From contig NZ_JAFMPP010000019.1 of NCBI RefSeq assembly GCF_017349315.1, positions 21,943 to 85,942 on the forward strand: DNA of 64,000 bases, read 5' to 3'. This document shows positions 8,850 to 16,853 of this stretch, in pieces. Positions within the stretch are counted from its first letter, which is position 1, and the number at the start of each line of letters is the position of its first letter. Origin of the DNA: Jiella flava. Lineage in GTDB: Bacteria; Pseudomonadota; Alphaproteobacteria; Rhizobiales; Rhizobiaceae. Below the pieces are notes generated by a model that was not told the origin of the DNA, made no database searches, and was given only the letters and a program-made list of their open reading frames with translations. A program made the translations under genes and the position numbers.

Positions 8850-9602
8850 TTAGCGCGTCCGGCGGCTCAACGCCCATTTTTCGCCCGCGGCGGTGATGCC
8901 GTAGAAGGCCAGCGCCAGCAGACAGGCCAGCGTCGCCGCCGCCCAGACATCGGCGACGCGGTAGCCCTGGCCGTAGGAGATGATCAGGTAACCGAGCCCC
9001 TGGTCCGAGGCCAGCCACTCGGCCACCAGTGCCGAGACGATCGACGAGCAGGCCGAGAGCTTCAAGGCGGTGAACATGAAGGGCAGCGCCGCAGGCAATC
9101 GCACCTTCCAGAACAGCTGTTCGGGGCTGGCCGAATAGCTGAGCATCAGCTCCTGGACATCCGCATCGACGTTGGAAAAGCCGCGATAGGCGTTCACCAG
9201 CATCGGAAAGAAGCTCAGAAAGGCCGCGATGAAGATCTTCGGCGCCATGCCGTTGCCCATCCACAGCATCAGTACCGGCAGGATCGCCACCACCGGCACC
9301 GCCTCCATCAAGATGGTCAGCGGAAAGACGGCGCGCTGCAACGCGCCGAAGCGGATGAACAGCGCGGCAGTCGCCAGTCCTGCCAGGCTGCCCAGCACAA
9401 AACCCGACACCGCTTCGGTCAGGGTGATCAGCCCGTTCGACAGAAGCGTCGGTGCCTCGGTGATCAGCGCGGTGACGATCTGCACCGGCCCGGTCAGCAC
9501 CAGCTTCGATACCATCCCGGCCTCGATCACCCCCTGCCAGACGACCAACACCGCCAAGCCAAAGGTCACCGGCAACACCACGCGGTGCATCAGTTGCGCC
9601 AT
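8850..9602 (-). CDS. ABC transporter permease, NitT/TauT type
   Basis: An inner-membrane permease of 250 residues with about six hydrophobic segments. The EAA loop near residues 145-180 reads RGFSNVDADVQELM and KVRLPAALPFMF, as in SsuC/TauC. It starts one base after the stop of a second permease gene, so the two are co-translated. In this family a dimer pairs with an ATPase and a periplasmic protein to import sulfonates, pyrimidine precursors or similar small organics. The two non-identical permeases probably form a heterodimer. Confidence 0.9.
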   Translation of the reverse strand: MAQLMHRVVLPVTFGLAVLVVWQGVIEAGMVSKLVLTGPVQIVTALITEAPTLLSNGLITLTEAVSGFVLGSLAGLATAALFIRFGALQRAVFPLTILMEAVPVVAILPVLMLWMGNGMAPKIFIAAFLSFFPMLVNAYRGFSNVDADVQELMLSYSASPEQLFWKVRLPAALPFMFTALKLSACSSIVSALVAEWLASDQGLGYLIISYGQGYRVADVWAAATLACLLALAFYGITAAGEKWALSRRTR

Positions 9603-9603
9603 T

Positions 9604-10383
9604 TCAGACCTCCGTCGCCTGTTGGGTCCAGCGCCCCGCCAGACGCTCGGCCAACAGGATCAGCCCCAGCAGCGCCAGCGTCATCAGCGCTGCGGAAAAG
9701 ATCGCGGCCCACATCAGCGGCAGGCGGAAATACTGGCCCGAGACCATCACCAGATAGCCCAGTCCGGCATTGGCCGCGATCCACTCGGTCACCAGCGCGT
9801 TGACGAAGGCCGTCGAGGCCGCGACCTTGAGCGCGGCAAAGAGATATGGCAGCGCCGAGGGCAGCTGGACCTTCCACAGGATCTGCGTGGGGCTGGCCGA
9901 AAGACTATACAACAGCTCCATCCGATCGGGATTTGACCGCTCCAGCCCGCGCATCATGCCAAGGAAGACCGGGAAGTAGGTGGTCACCGACACGATCACC
10001 ATGACCGGCACGATGCCGCGCCCGACCACGATCACCAGGACCGGGGTAAAGACGATCAGCGGCAGCGCCCGGCTGGCCAGCGCGTAAGCGTAGAGCGTCT
10101 GCCGCAACGGCGCGACCAGCGTCATCACCATCGCCGCGGCCACGCCGAGGACGGAGCCAATCGCGCACCCCCCCAGCGCCTCGGTCGCGGTGACCTGGGC
10201 ATGTTTCAAAAGGACGGCGCGCGAGACATCGAATTCGTGCAACACGGCACCTGGACCGGGCAGCAGCCAGCGCGGCAACAGGCCGGTCGCCGCGCTCCAG
10301 CCCCAAATCGCGACCAGCGCCGCGACCAGCACCACGGGCGGCAGGATCCGCGCGCCGCGCCCCATCCACAGCTCACGCGTCAT
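9604..10383 (-). CDS. ABC transporter permease, NitT/TauT type (second subunit)
   Basis: A permease of 259 residues and the paralogue of the one downstream. The EAA loop is RGLERSNPDRMELL followed by KVQLPSALPYLF. Hydrophobic segments are spaced as in SsuC. The ATG lies inside the 3' end of the ATPase gene (11-bp overlap), showing tight coupling of ATPase and permease. Two different permease genes in tandem are less common for this family than a single homodimerising one. Confidence 0.9.
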   Translation of the reverse strand: MTRELWMGRGARILPPVVLVAALVAIWGWSAATGLLPRWLLPGPGAVLHEFDVSRAVLLKHAQVTATEALGGCAIGSVLGVAAAMVMTLVAPLRQTLYAYALASRALPLIVFTPVLVIVVGRGIVPVMVIVSVTTYFPVFLGMMRGLERSNPDRMELLYSLSASPTQILWKVQLPSALPYLFAALKVAASTAFVNALVTEWIAANAGLGYLVMVSGQYFRLPLMWAAIFSAALMTLALLGLILLAERLAGRWTQQATEV

Positions 10384-11197
10384 GGTGCAACGCCCGCCGC
10401 AACATCAGCTCATAATGGCCAAAGCGCGGATCCTCTCGCGTTGCGGGCGTGCGATGCTGGCCGAGATCAACATCGATCACCTGCGAGATCCGGCCTGGAC
10501 GCGGCGTCATCACCACCACCTTGTCCGACAGGATCACCGCCTCGGCGATCGAGTGGGTGACCAGGAAGAGCGTCGCCCCCGTCTCTTCGAGGATCCGCAA
10601 CAGCTCGAAATGCAGCCGATCGCGGGTGATCTCGTCCAGCGCGCCGAAGGGCTCGTCCATCAACAGAAACCGCGGACGCAGGGTCAGCGCCCGTGCGATC
10701 GCCGCGCGTTGCCGCATGCCGCCCGAAAGCTCGGCCGGCAGGCTTTTCTCGAAACCTTTCAGCCCGACCAGAGCCAGACTTTCGGCGGCCCGCTCCAGCC
10801 GTTCGGGCTTCGATGTACCGGCGATTTCCAGCCCCAGCGCGACATTATCGATCACCGTGCGCCACGGCAGCATGGTGGAGCCCTGCTGCACCAGCGCATA
10901 GACTCGGTTGGCGCGCGCTTCTGCCGGAGTGAGGCCGTAATGGCTGGCCGTGCCGGAGGTCGGCTGAACGATGTCGGCAAACACCCGCAGCAGCGTGGAT
11001 TTCCCGCAGCCAGAGGCACCGATCAGCGCCGCCCGCGTGCCGCGCGGAATGTTCAACGACACGTCCTTGAGCGCATCGATCACCTGGGTGCCGCGCCGAA
11101 AGGTGACGCTCACCCCTTGGGCCACGAGGCCCGCGGCGCCGGTCGCCTCGCTCGCGGTGTCTGCCCTGGTCAAGCTGGCGGCGCTGGCTGACGTCAT
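10373..11197 (-). CDS. ABC transporter ATP-binding protein, NitT/TauT type
   Basis: The nucleotide-binding subunit. Walker A GASGCGKST, signature LSGGMRQRAAIARAL, Walker B FLLMDEPFGALD and switch His in LVTHSIAEA are all intact. The start is set at the ATG 11195-11197 (MTSASAASL), with AGGAG upstream; the longer frame with GTG would add a non-family N-terminus. Length is 274 residues. It heads the transporter operon and faces the questin-oxidase-like gene across a 332-bp divergent region that holds two operator-like palindromes. Confidence 0.9.
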   Translation of the reverse strand: MTSASAASLTRADTASEATGAAGLVAQGVSVTFRRGTQVIDALKDVSLNIPRGTRAALIGASGCGKSTLLRVFADIVQPTSGTASHYGLTPAEARANRVYALVQQGSTMLPWRTVIDNVALGLEIAGTSKPERLERAAESLALVGLKGFEKSLPAELSGGMRQRAAIARALTLRPRFLLMDEPFGALDEITRDRLHFELLRILEETGATLFLVTHSIAEAVILSDKVVVMTPRPGRISQVIDVDLGQHRTPATREDPRFGHYELMLRRALHHDA

Positions 11198-11321
11198 GCC
11201 GGATGTTCTCCTCTCTGAAAACGGGCCACGAATGGCGCGGCACACCGCGCATGTCTCGCAGCCGTTCTGAGGCTAGCGGCGCGACACCGGTCGGCACAAA
11301 CACCATTTGGTGGGTAGGCTA

Positions 11322-11336
11322 TTGCCCAACAGGCAA
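11322..11336. promoter_or_regulatory. Putative LysR operator, divergent promoter
   Basis: TTGCC-CAACA-GGCAA has arms identical to the site at 7654-7668, with the same 5-bp spacer length but a different spacer sequence. This conservation of arms over spacer is what an operator shared by one regulator would show. Confidence 0.6.
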
Positions 11337-11387
11337 CACCGACATGCGCTCGCCGCCTTGCCCTGTCGGAGAATTGGCAGGGTGGCG

Positions 11388-11402
11388 TTGCGCCCCCGGC
11401 AA
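11388..11402. promoter_or_regulatory. Secondary LysR-type site
   Basis: TTGCG-CCCCC-GGCAA differs from the main motif by one base in the left arm. Its centre lies 66 bp from the main site, on the side of the rightward gene. It could be an activation half of a LysR tetramer footprint, or chance in GC-rich DNA. Confidence 0.3.
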
Positions 11403-11529
11403 CGGTTGAAGCTTTTCAATCGCTTAGCGGACGCGAACACGGCGCGACACCCGCGCCTTGACGCTTGCGCCGCAAGCCGGGCGGCGCATGATCAGGCACC
11501 GTCCAAGGCACCGCAAGAGGGAGCAACAC

Positions 11530-12597
11530 ATGCATGGCCGACACTTCCAAGGCCCCGAAATGACGCCGGCCACCCGCCAGAGCCTGGACGACCTGCTGGC
11601 GCGGATGCCGGCGTTTGGCAGCGAATTCGCGCTGACCTTCGCCAACCATGCGCCGATGGTTCTTGTGGCGCAAGCGCGGATGGGCGGCAGCCCGGCACAG
11701 ATGCAGCGCTTTTTCGACTTCTACAGCGGCTACAAAAGGCTCCTTCCGTTCCAGGACTGCGCCTTTGATATCGCTCCCGACGACTGGCAGGCGTATCTCG
11801 GCGAGCGTCGCGCCGAAGGCGCCTACCGACGGCTGTTTGACGCCGAGATGGCGGCGCTGGGGCGCGCGGCACTGCTCGCCCGCTGGCTGCCGCGGCTGGC
11901 GCCGGGGATCGGCGCCTCGGCCTTTCACGGGCTGATGCGCACGGCTTACGGAGTGATCGACGACAACGATGCCGAGATCGTGCTGGGCCTGGCCTATTGG
12001 TGCGCGACCTGGCTGATGATGCCCGCCCGCACCGGCACCGCCGCACTGACGGACGACCCGGCGGCGGTCCTCGCCCACGCGGGATCCATTCCGGCGATGC
12101 ACGGTCAGCCGGTGCATCCGCTGATCTGGCACAACATGCGCCAGAGTTTTGGTCTGCCGGGGTTCGAGACCGCCGGTGACTGGCTGGCGATCAACGACAC
12201 GGCCTGCGCGCGCTGCGCCGCTGCCTCGATCGCGCTTTTTGCCGCGACACAGGATTTTTGCGCCCTGCACGCGGTGACCGGGATGCATTGGATCCGCGTC
12301 CTTGCCCCCTATCACGGCGCCACGCCCGAGATGGTGCGCTGCTTCTGGGCCGGGGTGGCCGCGCTGATGAACGAGATGGGCTATCCCGCTCTGCCCGCGC
12401 CCGCCACGCTGGACCGCTGGCGCAGCCTGCCCTGCCCCGACTGGCCCGAGATTTTTCACGCCGCCTGCCAGAGCCTTGACGAACACGACCTCAGCCTGAC
12501 CTTCAGCGCCCAGCAGGAGGAGGCGGTCTATGGCGACCCGCTCTACCGCCGGGCCGCCGCCCGCCGGCTGGGCCTGATTGCGGAGATGACGGCATGA
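11530..12597 (+). CDS. Questin oxidase-like protein (DUF4243)
   Basis: At 355 residues, it resembles the questin oxidase-like family (DUF4243), whose fungal members open quinone rings by a Baeyer-Villiger type oxidation. Family features are FANHAPM near residue 37-43, the LLARWLPRLAPGI segment near 115-127, and SAFHGLMRTAYG near 130-141 followed by a LAYWCATW helix. No flavin fold is apparent. The start chosen is ATG 11530 after AGAGGGAGCA. The stop overlaps the ATG of the next gene as ATGA, so the two are translationally coupled. Bacterial members are mostly uncharacterised, so the reaction here is inference. Confidence 0.7.
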   Translation: MHGRHFQGPEMTPATRQSLDDLLARMPAFGSEFALTFANHAPMVLVAQARMGGSPAQMQRFFDFYSGYKRLLPFQDCAFDIAPDDWQAYLGERRAEGAYRRLFDAEMAALGRAALLARWLPRLAPGIGASAFHGLMRTAYGVIDDNDAEIVLGLAYWCATWLMMPARTGTAALTDDPAAVLAHAGSIPAMHGQPVHPLIWHNMRQSFGLPGFETAGDWLAINDTACARCAAASIALFAATQDFCALHAVTGMHWIRVLAPYHGATPEMVRCFWAGVAALMNEMGYPALPAPATLDRWRSLPCPDWPEIFHAACQSLDEHDLSLTFSAQQEEAVYGDPLYRRAAARRLGLIAEMTA

Positions 12598-14105
12598 GCA
12601 CGCCGCAAAAGGCCGAAAGCTGCCTGGTCGAAGCCGACACCGTTCTGGTCGGGCTGAAGCCCGATGGCAGCATGGACCTGCGCCACGACGTGGCGCTCCA
12701 CGTGCATGAAGGGGTGATTGCCCAGATCGGCCCACTGCGCGGCATGATGGGCGGCAACGAAGATCTGCCAAGATATGGCGGCCGCGGCACCATCGTGATG
12801 CCCGGGATGACCAACGCACACCACCATTTCGGGATCACGCCGCTGATGGCCGGGGTGCCGTTCGAGCCGCTGGAATTCTGGCTGCCGCAATTTCGCATGA
12901 TGCGCCCGGTGGGGGCGCGGCTGGATACGCTCTATTCGGCCATCGAGATGCTGGAGTCCGGGGTGACCACCGTTCACCACATCGCCAGTGCTTTGATCGG
13001 CGGCCCCGACGACTGGGACGGCCAGGCCGACGCCGTCATCGCCGCCTATGGCGAGGCCGGGATGCGGGCCGGCTGGTCGGTCATGCTGCGCGACCAAAAC
13101 ATCCTCGCCTATGACGGCGACGACGCGCTGCTGGCGGCGATGCCCGAGGCCGCGCGCAGCTGGTTCGCGCCGCGGCTTTACCCGCGCAACGGCAGCACCG
13201 CCGCCTATCTCGACTTTCACCACCGCTTGGCGCGGCGCCATGCCGCAAACCCGCATTTGCGGGTGAACTATGCGCCGGCCAACCTGCACTGGTGCTCCGA
13301 CCCGCTGCTCGAAGCGCTGGGGGCTGCCGCCCGCGACAACGGCGCGCGGCTGCACATGCATCTCGTGGAGACCGAGCGGCAGGCGATCTATGCCCGCGAA
13401 CGCTTCGGCTGCTCCGCGGTCAGACACCTGGAACGCCTCGGCTTTCTCGGCCCGCACACGACCTTCGGCCATGGCAATTGGCTGGAGCCGGGCGACGCGG
13501 AAATCCTCGGGCAGTGCGGCTGCACGCTCTGCCACAACGCTTCATCCGGGCTGCGGCTCGGCAGCGGGCGGGCGGATATCGCGACGGCACTCAAGGCGGG
13601 CGTGGGGTTTGCGCTCGGAATCGACCAGTCGAACATCGCCGACGATCGCGACATGCTGCTGGAAATGAAGCTCGCCTGGGCTTTGCACCGCGGCACCACG
13701 ATGTTCGGTCCGCGCGTGCCCGAGGCTGAGATCCTGCGTGCCGTCACCGAAACCGGGGCGGAAACCGCGGGCTTCGGCGGATGGACGGGCCGGGTCGAAT
13801 GTGGGATGCGCGCCGATCTGGTGCTGCTCGACCGCGCCCGGGTGGAACGCCCCTTCACCGACCCGCGCACCCCACCCGAGGCGCTGGTGCTGCACCGCGC
13901 GACCAAGGATGCGGTCCAAATGGTGCTGGTCGACGGCCGTCCGGTGGTGAAGGACGGCAAGGTCTGCCTTTTCGACCGCGACGCGGTGCTGGAGGAAATC
14001 CGCGTCAAGCTGACCGCGCCGCCCAGCGCGGCAGAGGTCGAGGCCGCCGCGATGGTCAGCGCCGCGATGCCGGCGATCCGGGCGCATTACGCGCGCTACG
14101 CCTGA
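12594..14105 (+). CDS. TRZ/ATZ-family metal-dependent amidohydrolase
   Basis: A 503-residue amidohydrolase of the atrazine chlorohydrolase / 8-oxoguanine deaminase / S-adenosylhomocysteine deaminase group. All expected metal and catalytic residues are seen: NAHHH (His76, His78), HMHLVET (His256, Glu259), FGHGN (His293) and LGIDQSN (Asp344). CHNASSGLRLGSG matches the family's HNP-S-N-LGSG loop. It probably removes an amino group or other leaving group from a heterocycle. Unlike the AtzC-like gene at 4842-6089, its active site is intact. It is the second gene of a two-gene operon with the questin-oxidase-like gene and ends before a strong terminator. Confidence 0.85.
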   Translation: MSTPQKAESCLVEADTVLVGLKPDGSMDLRHDVALHVHEGVIAQIGPLRGMMGGNEDLPRYGGRGTIVMPGMTNAHHHFGITPLMAGVPFEPLEFWLPQFRMMRPVGARLDTLYSAIEMLESGVTTVHHIASALIGGPDDWDGQADAVIAAYGEAGMRAGWSVMLRDQNILAYDGDDALLAAMPEAARSWFAPRLYPRNGSTAAYLDFHHRLARRHAANPHLRVNYAPANLHWCSDPLLEALGAAARDNGARLHMHLVETERQAIYARERFGCSAVRHLERLGFLGPHTTFGHGNWLEPGDAEILGQCGCTLCHNASSGLRLGSGRADIATALKAGVGFALGIDQSNIADDRDMLLEMKLAWALHRGTTMFGPRVPEAEILRAVTETGAETAGFGGWTGRVECGMRADLVLLDRARVERPFTDPRTPPEALVLHRATKDAVQMVLVDGRPVVKDGKVCLFDRDAVLEEIRVKLTAPPSAAEVEAAAMVSAAMPAIRAHYARYA

Positions 14106-14160
14106 CGCACCGTCCGGGCCCGCTCCGGCGACCCCGCACCCGTGAACGAAGCAAATGACA

Positions 14161-14196
14161 AACGCCCCGGTCCATCGCGGAACCGGGGCGTTTTCT
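14161..14196 (+). terminator. Rho-independent terminator after the amidohydrolase gene
   Basis: AACGCCCCGGT (14161-14171) pairs perfectly with ACCGGGGCGTT (14182-14192) around a 10-base loop and is followed by TTTTC. It lies between two convergent genes and may also stop leftward transcription, although the T-tract on that side is weaker. Confidence 0.85.
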
Positions 14197-14290
14197 TGAG
14201 ACGCGGGCGCTTACGGCACCGCCACAGCGGCGTTCGAACCAAAGCCGAGAGGGAAAGGGCCGAGAGGTCATTTCCCTTTGATCGGCGGTA

Positions 14291-15301
14291 TTACTGTTTG
14301 AAGGTACCGACGGCCTTGAGGATCTCGTCGGTCAACATCGGCGTCGGATCCACCACCTTATCGGTCAGGCCGGCCAGCTTGTCGTTCTCGGCCGTTTCCT
14401 TCCAGGTCGCGAGATTCAGCGACATGAAGCCGTCTTGCTTGGTCAGCGGACTGGTCATGTAGCCGACCATCGCCTTGGCCTGGTAGATCTGCTGGTCCAT
14501 GTCGAGACCGTCATAGAAGCCGCCGTTGACGATGAATTGGGCCGCCGCGGTCGGATCCTTGAAGAACACCTTCCAGGCCTCGAGCTCGGCCTTCAGGTAT
14601 TTCTTGAGGATCTCCTTGTTCTTCGGATCGGCGAGGTACGAAGCCTTGACGAAGTAGGAATCCGACTGGCCGTTCATGCCCCAGTCGCCGAGGCTGATCA
14701 CGTTGACCGGCACGCCGGCATCCTCGATCTGGCGCGGCTCGTTGAAGGCGAAGGTGGTGATCATGCAATCCACCCGGCCGGCGATGATCTGCGACACGTC
14801 GTTCGGGCCGATTGCGGTGGTCTTCAGGTCGCTCTTCTTGATGCCGTTCTTGCTGAGAAACAGGTCGGCGAAGGCCTGGGCGTTCTGCTTGACCCCCAGC
14901 GTATGACCGGGCAGGTCCGCGGGCTTGGTCACCCCGGAATCCTTGCGGCAGGTCATCGCCAGCGGCGTGCGCTGGAACTCCCCGGCGATCACCTTGAACT
15001 TTTCGCCCTTGTCCTGCCCCGCGAGGATCAGCTCCGGGTTGGAGATGCCGATCTGCGCGGTCCCGGCCGAGACCATCTGCACGCCGTCGACGCCAACGCC
15101 CGCAGGCACCAGCGTCACGTCCAGCCCCTCTTTCTCGAACAGGCCCTTGGCCTTGGCATAGACAGGACCAAAGCTCTCGACGTTGGGGATGTAGCCCAGA
15201 ACGACGGTCAGCTTGGTCATGTCCTGCGCATTGGCCGAACCGGTGTTCATGCCGGCGGCAAGAGTAGAGGCAAGCAAGGTGAGGCGGATGGTGGCTTTCA
15301 T
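14291..15301 (-). CDS. ABC transporter substrate-binding protein, NMT1/THI5-like
   Basis: A periplasmic binding protein of 336 residues with a signal peptide (MKATIRLTLLASTLAAG, cleavage after about SANA-Q). The mature part starts KLTVVLGYIPNVESFGPVYAKAKGLFEKEGLDV, the pattern of NMT1/THI5-like binding proteins. It is the likely partner of the permeases and ATPase at 8.8-11.2 kb, since no other binding protein gene is present. It is unusual in being set apart from them by the divergent two-gene operon. The start ATG at 15299-15301 follows AGGAG; a longer open frame upstream is not real coding. The ligand is unknown. Confidence 0.88.
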   Translation of the reverse strand: MKATIRLTLLASTLAAGMNTGSANAQDMTKLTVVLGYIPNVESFGPVYAKAKGLFEKEGLDVTLVPAGVGVDGVQMVSAGTAQIGISNPELILAGQDKGEKFKVIAGEFQRTPLAMTCRKDSGVTKPADLPGHTLGVKQNAQAFADLFLSKNGIKKSDLKTTAIGPNDVSQIIAGRVDCMITTFAFNEPRQIEDAGVPVNVISLGDWGMNGQSDSYFVKASYLADPKNKEILKKYLKAELEAWKVFFKDPTAAAQFIVNGGFYDGLDMDQQIYQAKAMVGYMTSPLTKQDGFMSLNLATWKETAENDKLAGLTDKVVDPTPMLTDEILKAVGTFKQ

Positions 15302-15661
15302 GGCGGGGCTCCTGGCGGGAAGGAAACGGAGGTTTTTCAGGGTTTCTCCGTTGACCTCACACGATAGGCCGGCCTCGACCCGGCCTCCTATCGCCAATTT
15401 CGAAGCGTTGCGACCACCATACGGCAACGCCCAAGCCGCCGAGCCGAGTCTCGTCATGACCGTGATCGGGTCCAGGCGGCCGCGAAATTTTGCGCCCGGG
15501 GGAGGGCAGACATGGACTGTCCGGCCGACGACGGCCGACCCACCGCGATGAGCCCACCGCAGGGAAACTGCGCCGGCCGCCGCGATGAGGCGGGCAGGGC
15601 GTTCGAAGCCGGTGGCGCACAACCGCCTGGCAAGCGCGGCACAGGCCTTACCGCGAGGGCC
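15302..15661. other. Gap between the island and parB
   Basis: No gene is recognised in these 360 bp. The part next to the binding-protein gene must hold its promoter and leader. A short inverted repeat, AACGGAG (15325-15331) with CTCCGTT (15346-15352), would fold in the leader. The right edge of the island should lie here, but no repeat or integrase marks it. Confidence 0.5.
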
Positions 15662-16690
15662 TTACAACGAGCGCAGGCGCGGGCCTGCCATGACCCCGGC
15701 CGAGCCCGCATTTGAAGACCCCTTGGCAAGGCGATCGGCGAGGGCGTCGAGGTCTGCAAGTTGGTCGAGGGTGAAGGCGAGAACCGGCCGGCGCCCGGCC
15801 ATGTCGATCGCGACGTCGAAACCGCTCAGCTCGCGAAAACGCCGCTCCCAGGCAAGAATGGCCTCGCTCTTCGGCTCAGAGTCTTCGGCATCGCCATTGG
15901 CGCTGCGGGCCTTCGATTTCGCCGGCTTAGCGTGACGATAATCAGCCGGCTTATCATCCAGCGCGGCGTCCTCTCCATCCGGATTTCGCGCTAAGGCCTC
16001 GGCCTCGCGGACCGACAGGTTTTCCGCGACGATGCGCTTGGCCAGCGCCAGCGGATCAGCCGCGGTCACGACCGTGCGCGCGGCGCCGGCGGACAAAATG
16101 CCCTGTTCGACCATCGCCCGCACCTCCGCCGGCAGCTTCAAGAGCCGCAGCGTATTCGCCACGTGACTGCGGCTTTTGGCGAGGATTTCGGCGAGATCGG
16201 CCTGGGTATAGCCATGCTCGTCGATCAGCGCCTGATAGCCCTGGGCCTCTTCGATCGCGTTCAGATCCGCGCGCTGGACGTTTTCGATGATCGCGATCTC
16301 CAGCGACTGGCGATCATTGATCTCGCGCGTCACCACCGGGACGTCCCGCAATCCGGCGAGCTGGGCGGCGCGCAGGCGGCGCTCGCCGGCGACCAGCTCG
16401 AAATGGCCATCACGGCCGGGCAGGGGACGCACCAAAAGCGGCTGGACGACGCCATGGTGGCGGATCGACGCCGCCAGCTCCTCCAGCTCGTCCTGGCGAA
16501 AGGTGCGGCGCGGATTGTGCGGGTTGGGCGTGATGCGGATGATCGGCACCTGGCCCTCCGCCTGCACGGTCGGGGTCGCCGGCTGCTGGGAATCGAAGCC
16601 CGGAACCGGCCGCGCCGGCGCGGCAACGCCCGATCCGATCAACGAGGCGAGGCCCCGTCCCAATCTCTGGCGCGATCTATCTTCGCTCAT
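15662..16690 (-). CDS. parB: Chromosome partitioning protein ParB
   Basis: Binds parS sites, spreads as a CTP-dependent clamp and works with ParA to segregate origins. The N-terminal RQRLGRGLASLIG is the ParA-interacting segment. HNPRRTF, then GERRLRAAQLAGL (the CTP-binding GERR motif), IIENVQRADLNAIEEAQGY, and the HTH around YTQADLAEILAKSRSHVANTLRLLKLP follow in order. A dimerisation domain closes the protein. Start is the ATG at 16688-16690 (MSEDRSRQ), giving 342 residues; the longer frame is not family-like. It follows parA on the same strand after 163 bp, and parS sites lie within 2 kb. Confidence 0.95.
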   Translation of the reverse strand: MSEDRSRQRLGRGLASLIGSGVAAPARPVPGFDSQQPATPTVQAEGQVPIIRITPNPHNPRRTFRQDELEELAASIRHHGVVQPLLVRPLPGRDGHFELVAGERRLRAAQLAGLRDVPVVTREINDRQSLEIAIIENVQRADLNAIEEAQGYQALIDEHGYTQADLAEILAKSRSHVANTLRLLKLPAEVRAMVEQGILSAGAARTVVTAADPLALAKRIVAENLSVREAEALARNPDGEDAALDDKPADYRHAKPAKSKARSANGDAEDSEPKSEAILAWERRFRELSGFDVAIDMAGRRPVLAFTLDQLADLDALADRLAKGSSNAGSAGVMAGPRLRSL

Positions 16691-16853
16691 TGATCTTTTC
16701 CCTGTTGTGCCTGACGCCCCGTCGCCGTCCGGTTCGCTCGCCTGTCTATCGCCGCCCGGCGCGGCCACCCGTTCTGCCCGCCGCGCGCTGCCTGCCGGCT
16801 CTGCCGCCAGGATCGCCCGAGGCGGCCGACCCGGCGATAAATCGCTTCCGCCG

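Larger units (their letters stand above)
11198..11529. promoter_or_regulatory. Divergent promoter region of the catabolic island
   Basis: This 332-bp gap separates the leftward transporter operon from the rightward oxidase/amidohydrolase pair and should hold two promoters. It contains the strong palindrome at 11322-11336 and a weaker one at 11388-11402. A partial match, TTGCC-N5-GGAGA, lies between them at 11358-11372. No gene is seen in it. Confidence 0.6.

Noticed and set aside
11358..11372. A third LysR site, TTGCC-CTGTC-GGAGA
   Set aside because: The right arm matches only partly, so it is not listed as a separate site.
15405..15440. A copy of the LysR palindrome upstream of the binding-protein gene
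   Set aside because: GTTGC and GCAAC arms exist but their spacing differs from TTGCC-N5-GGCAA.
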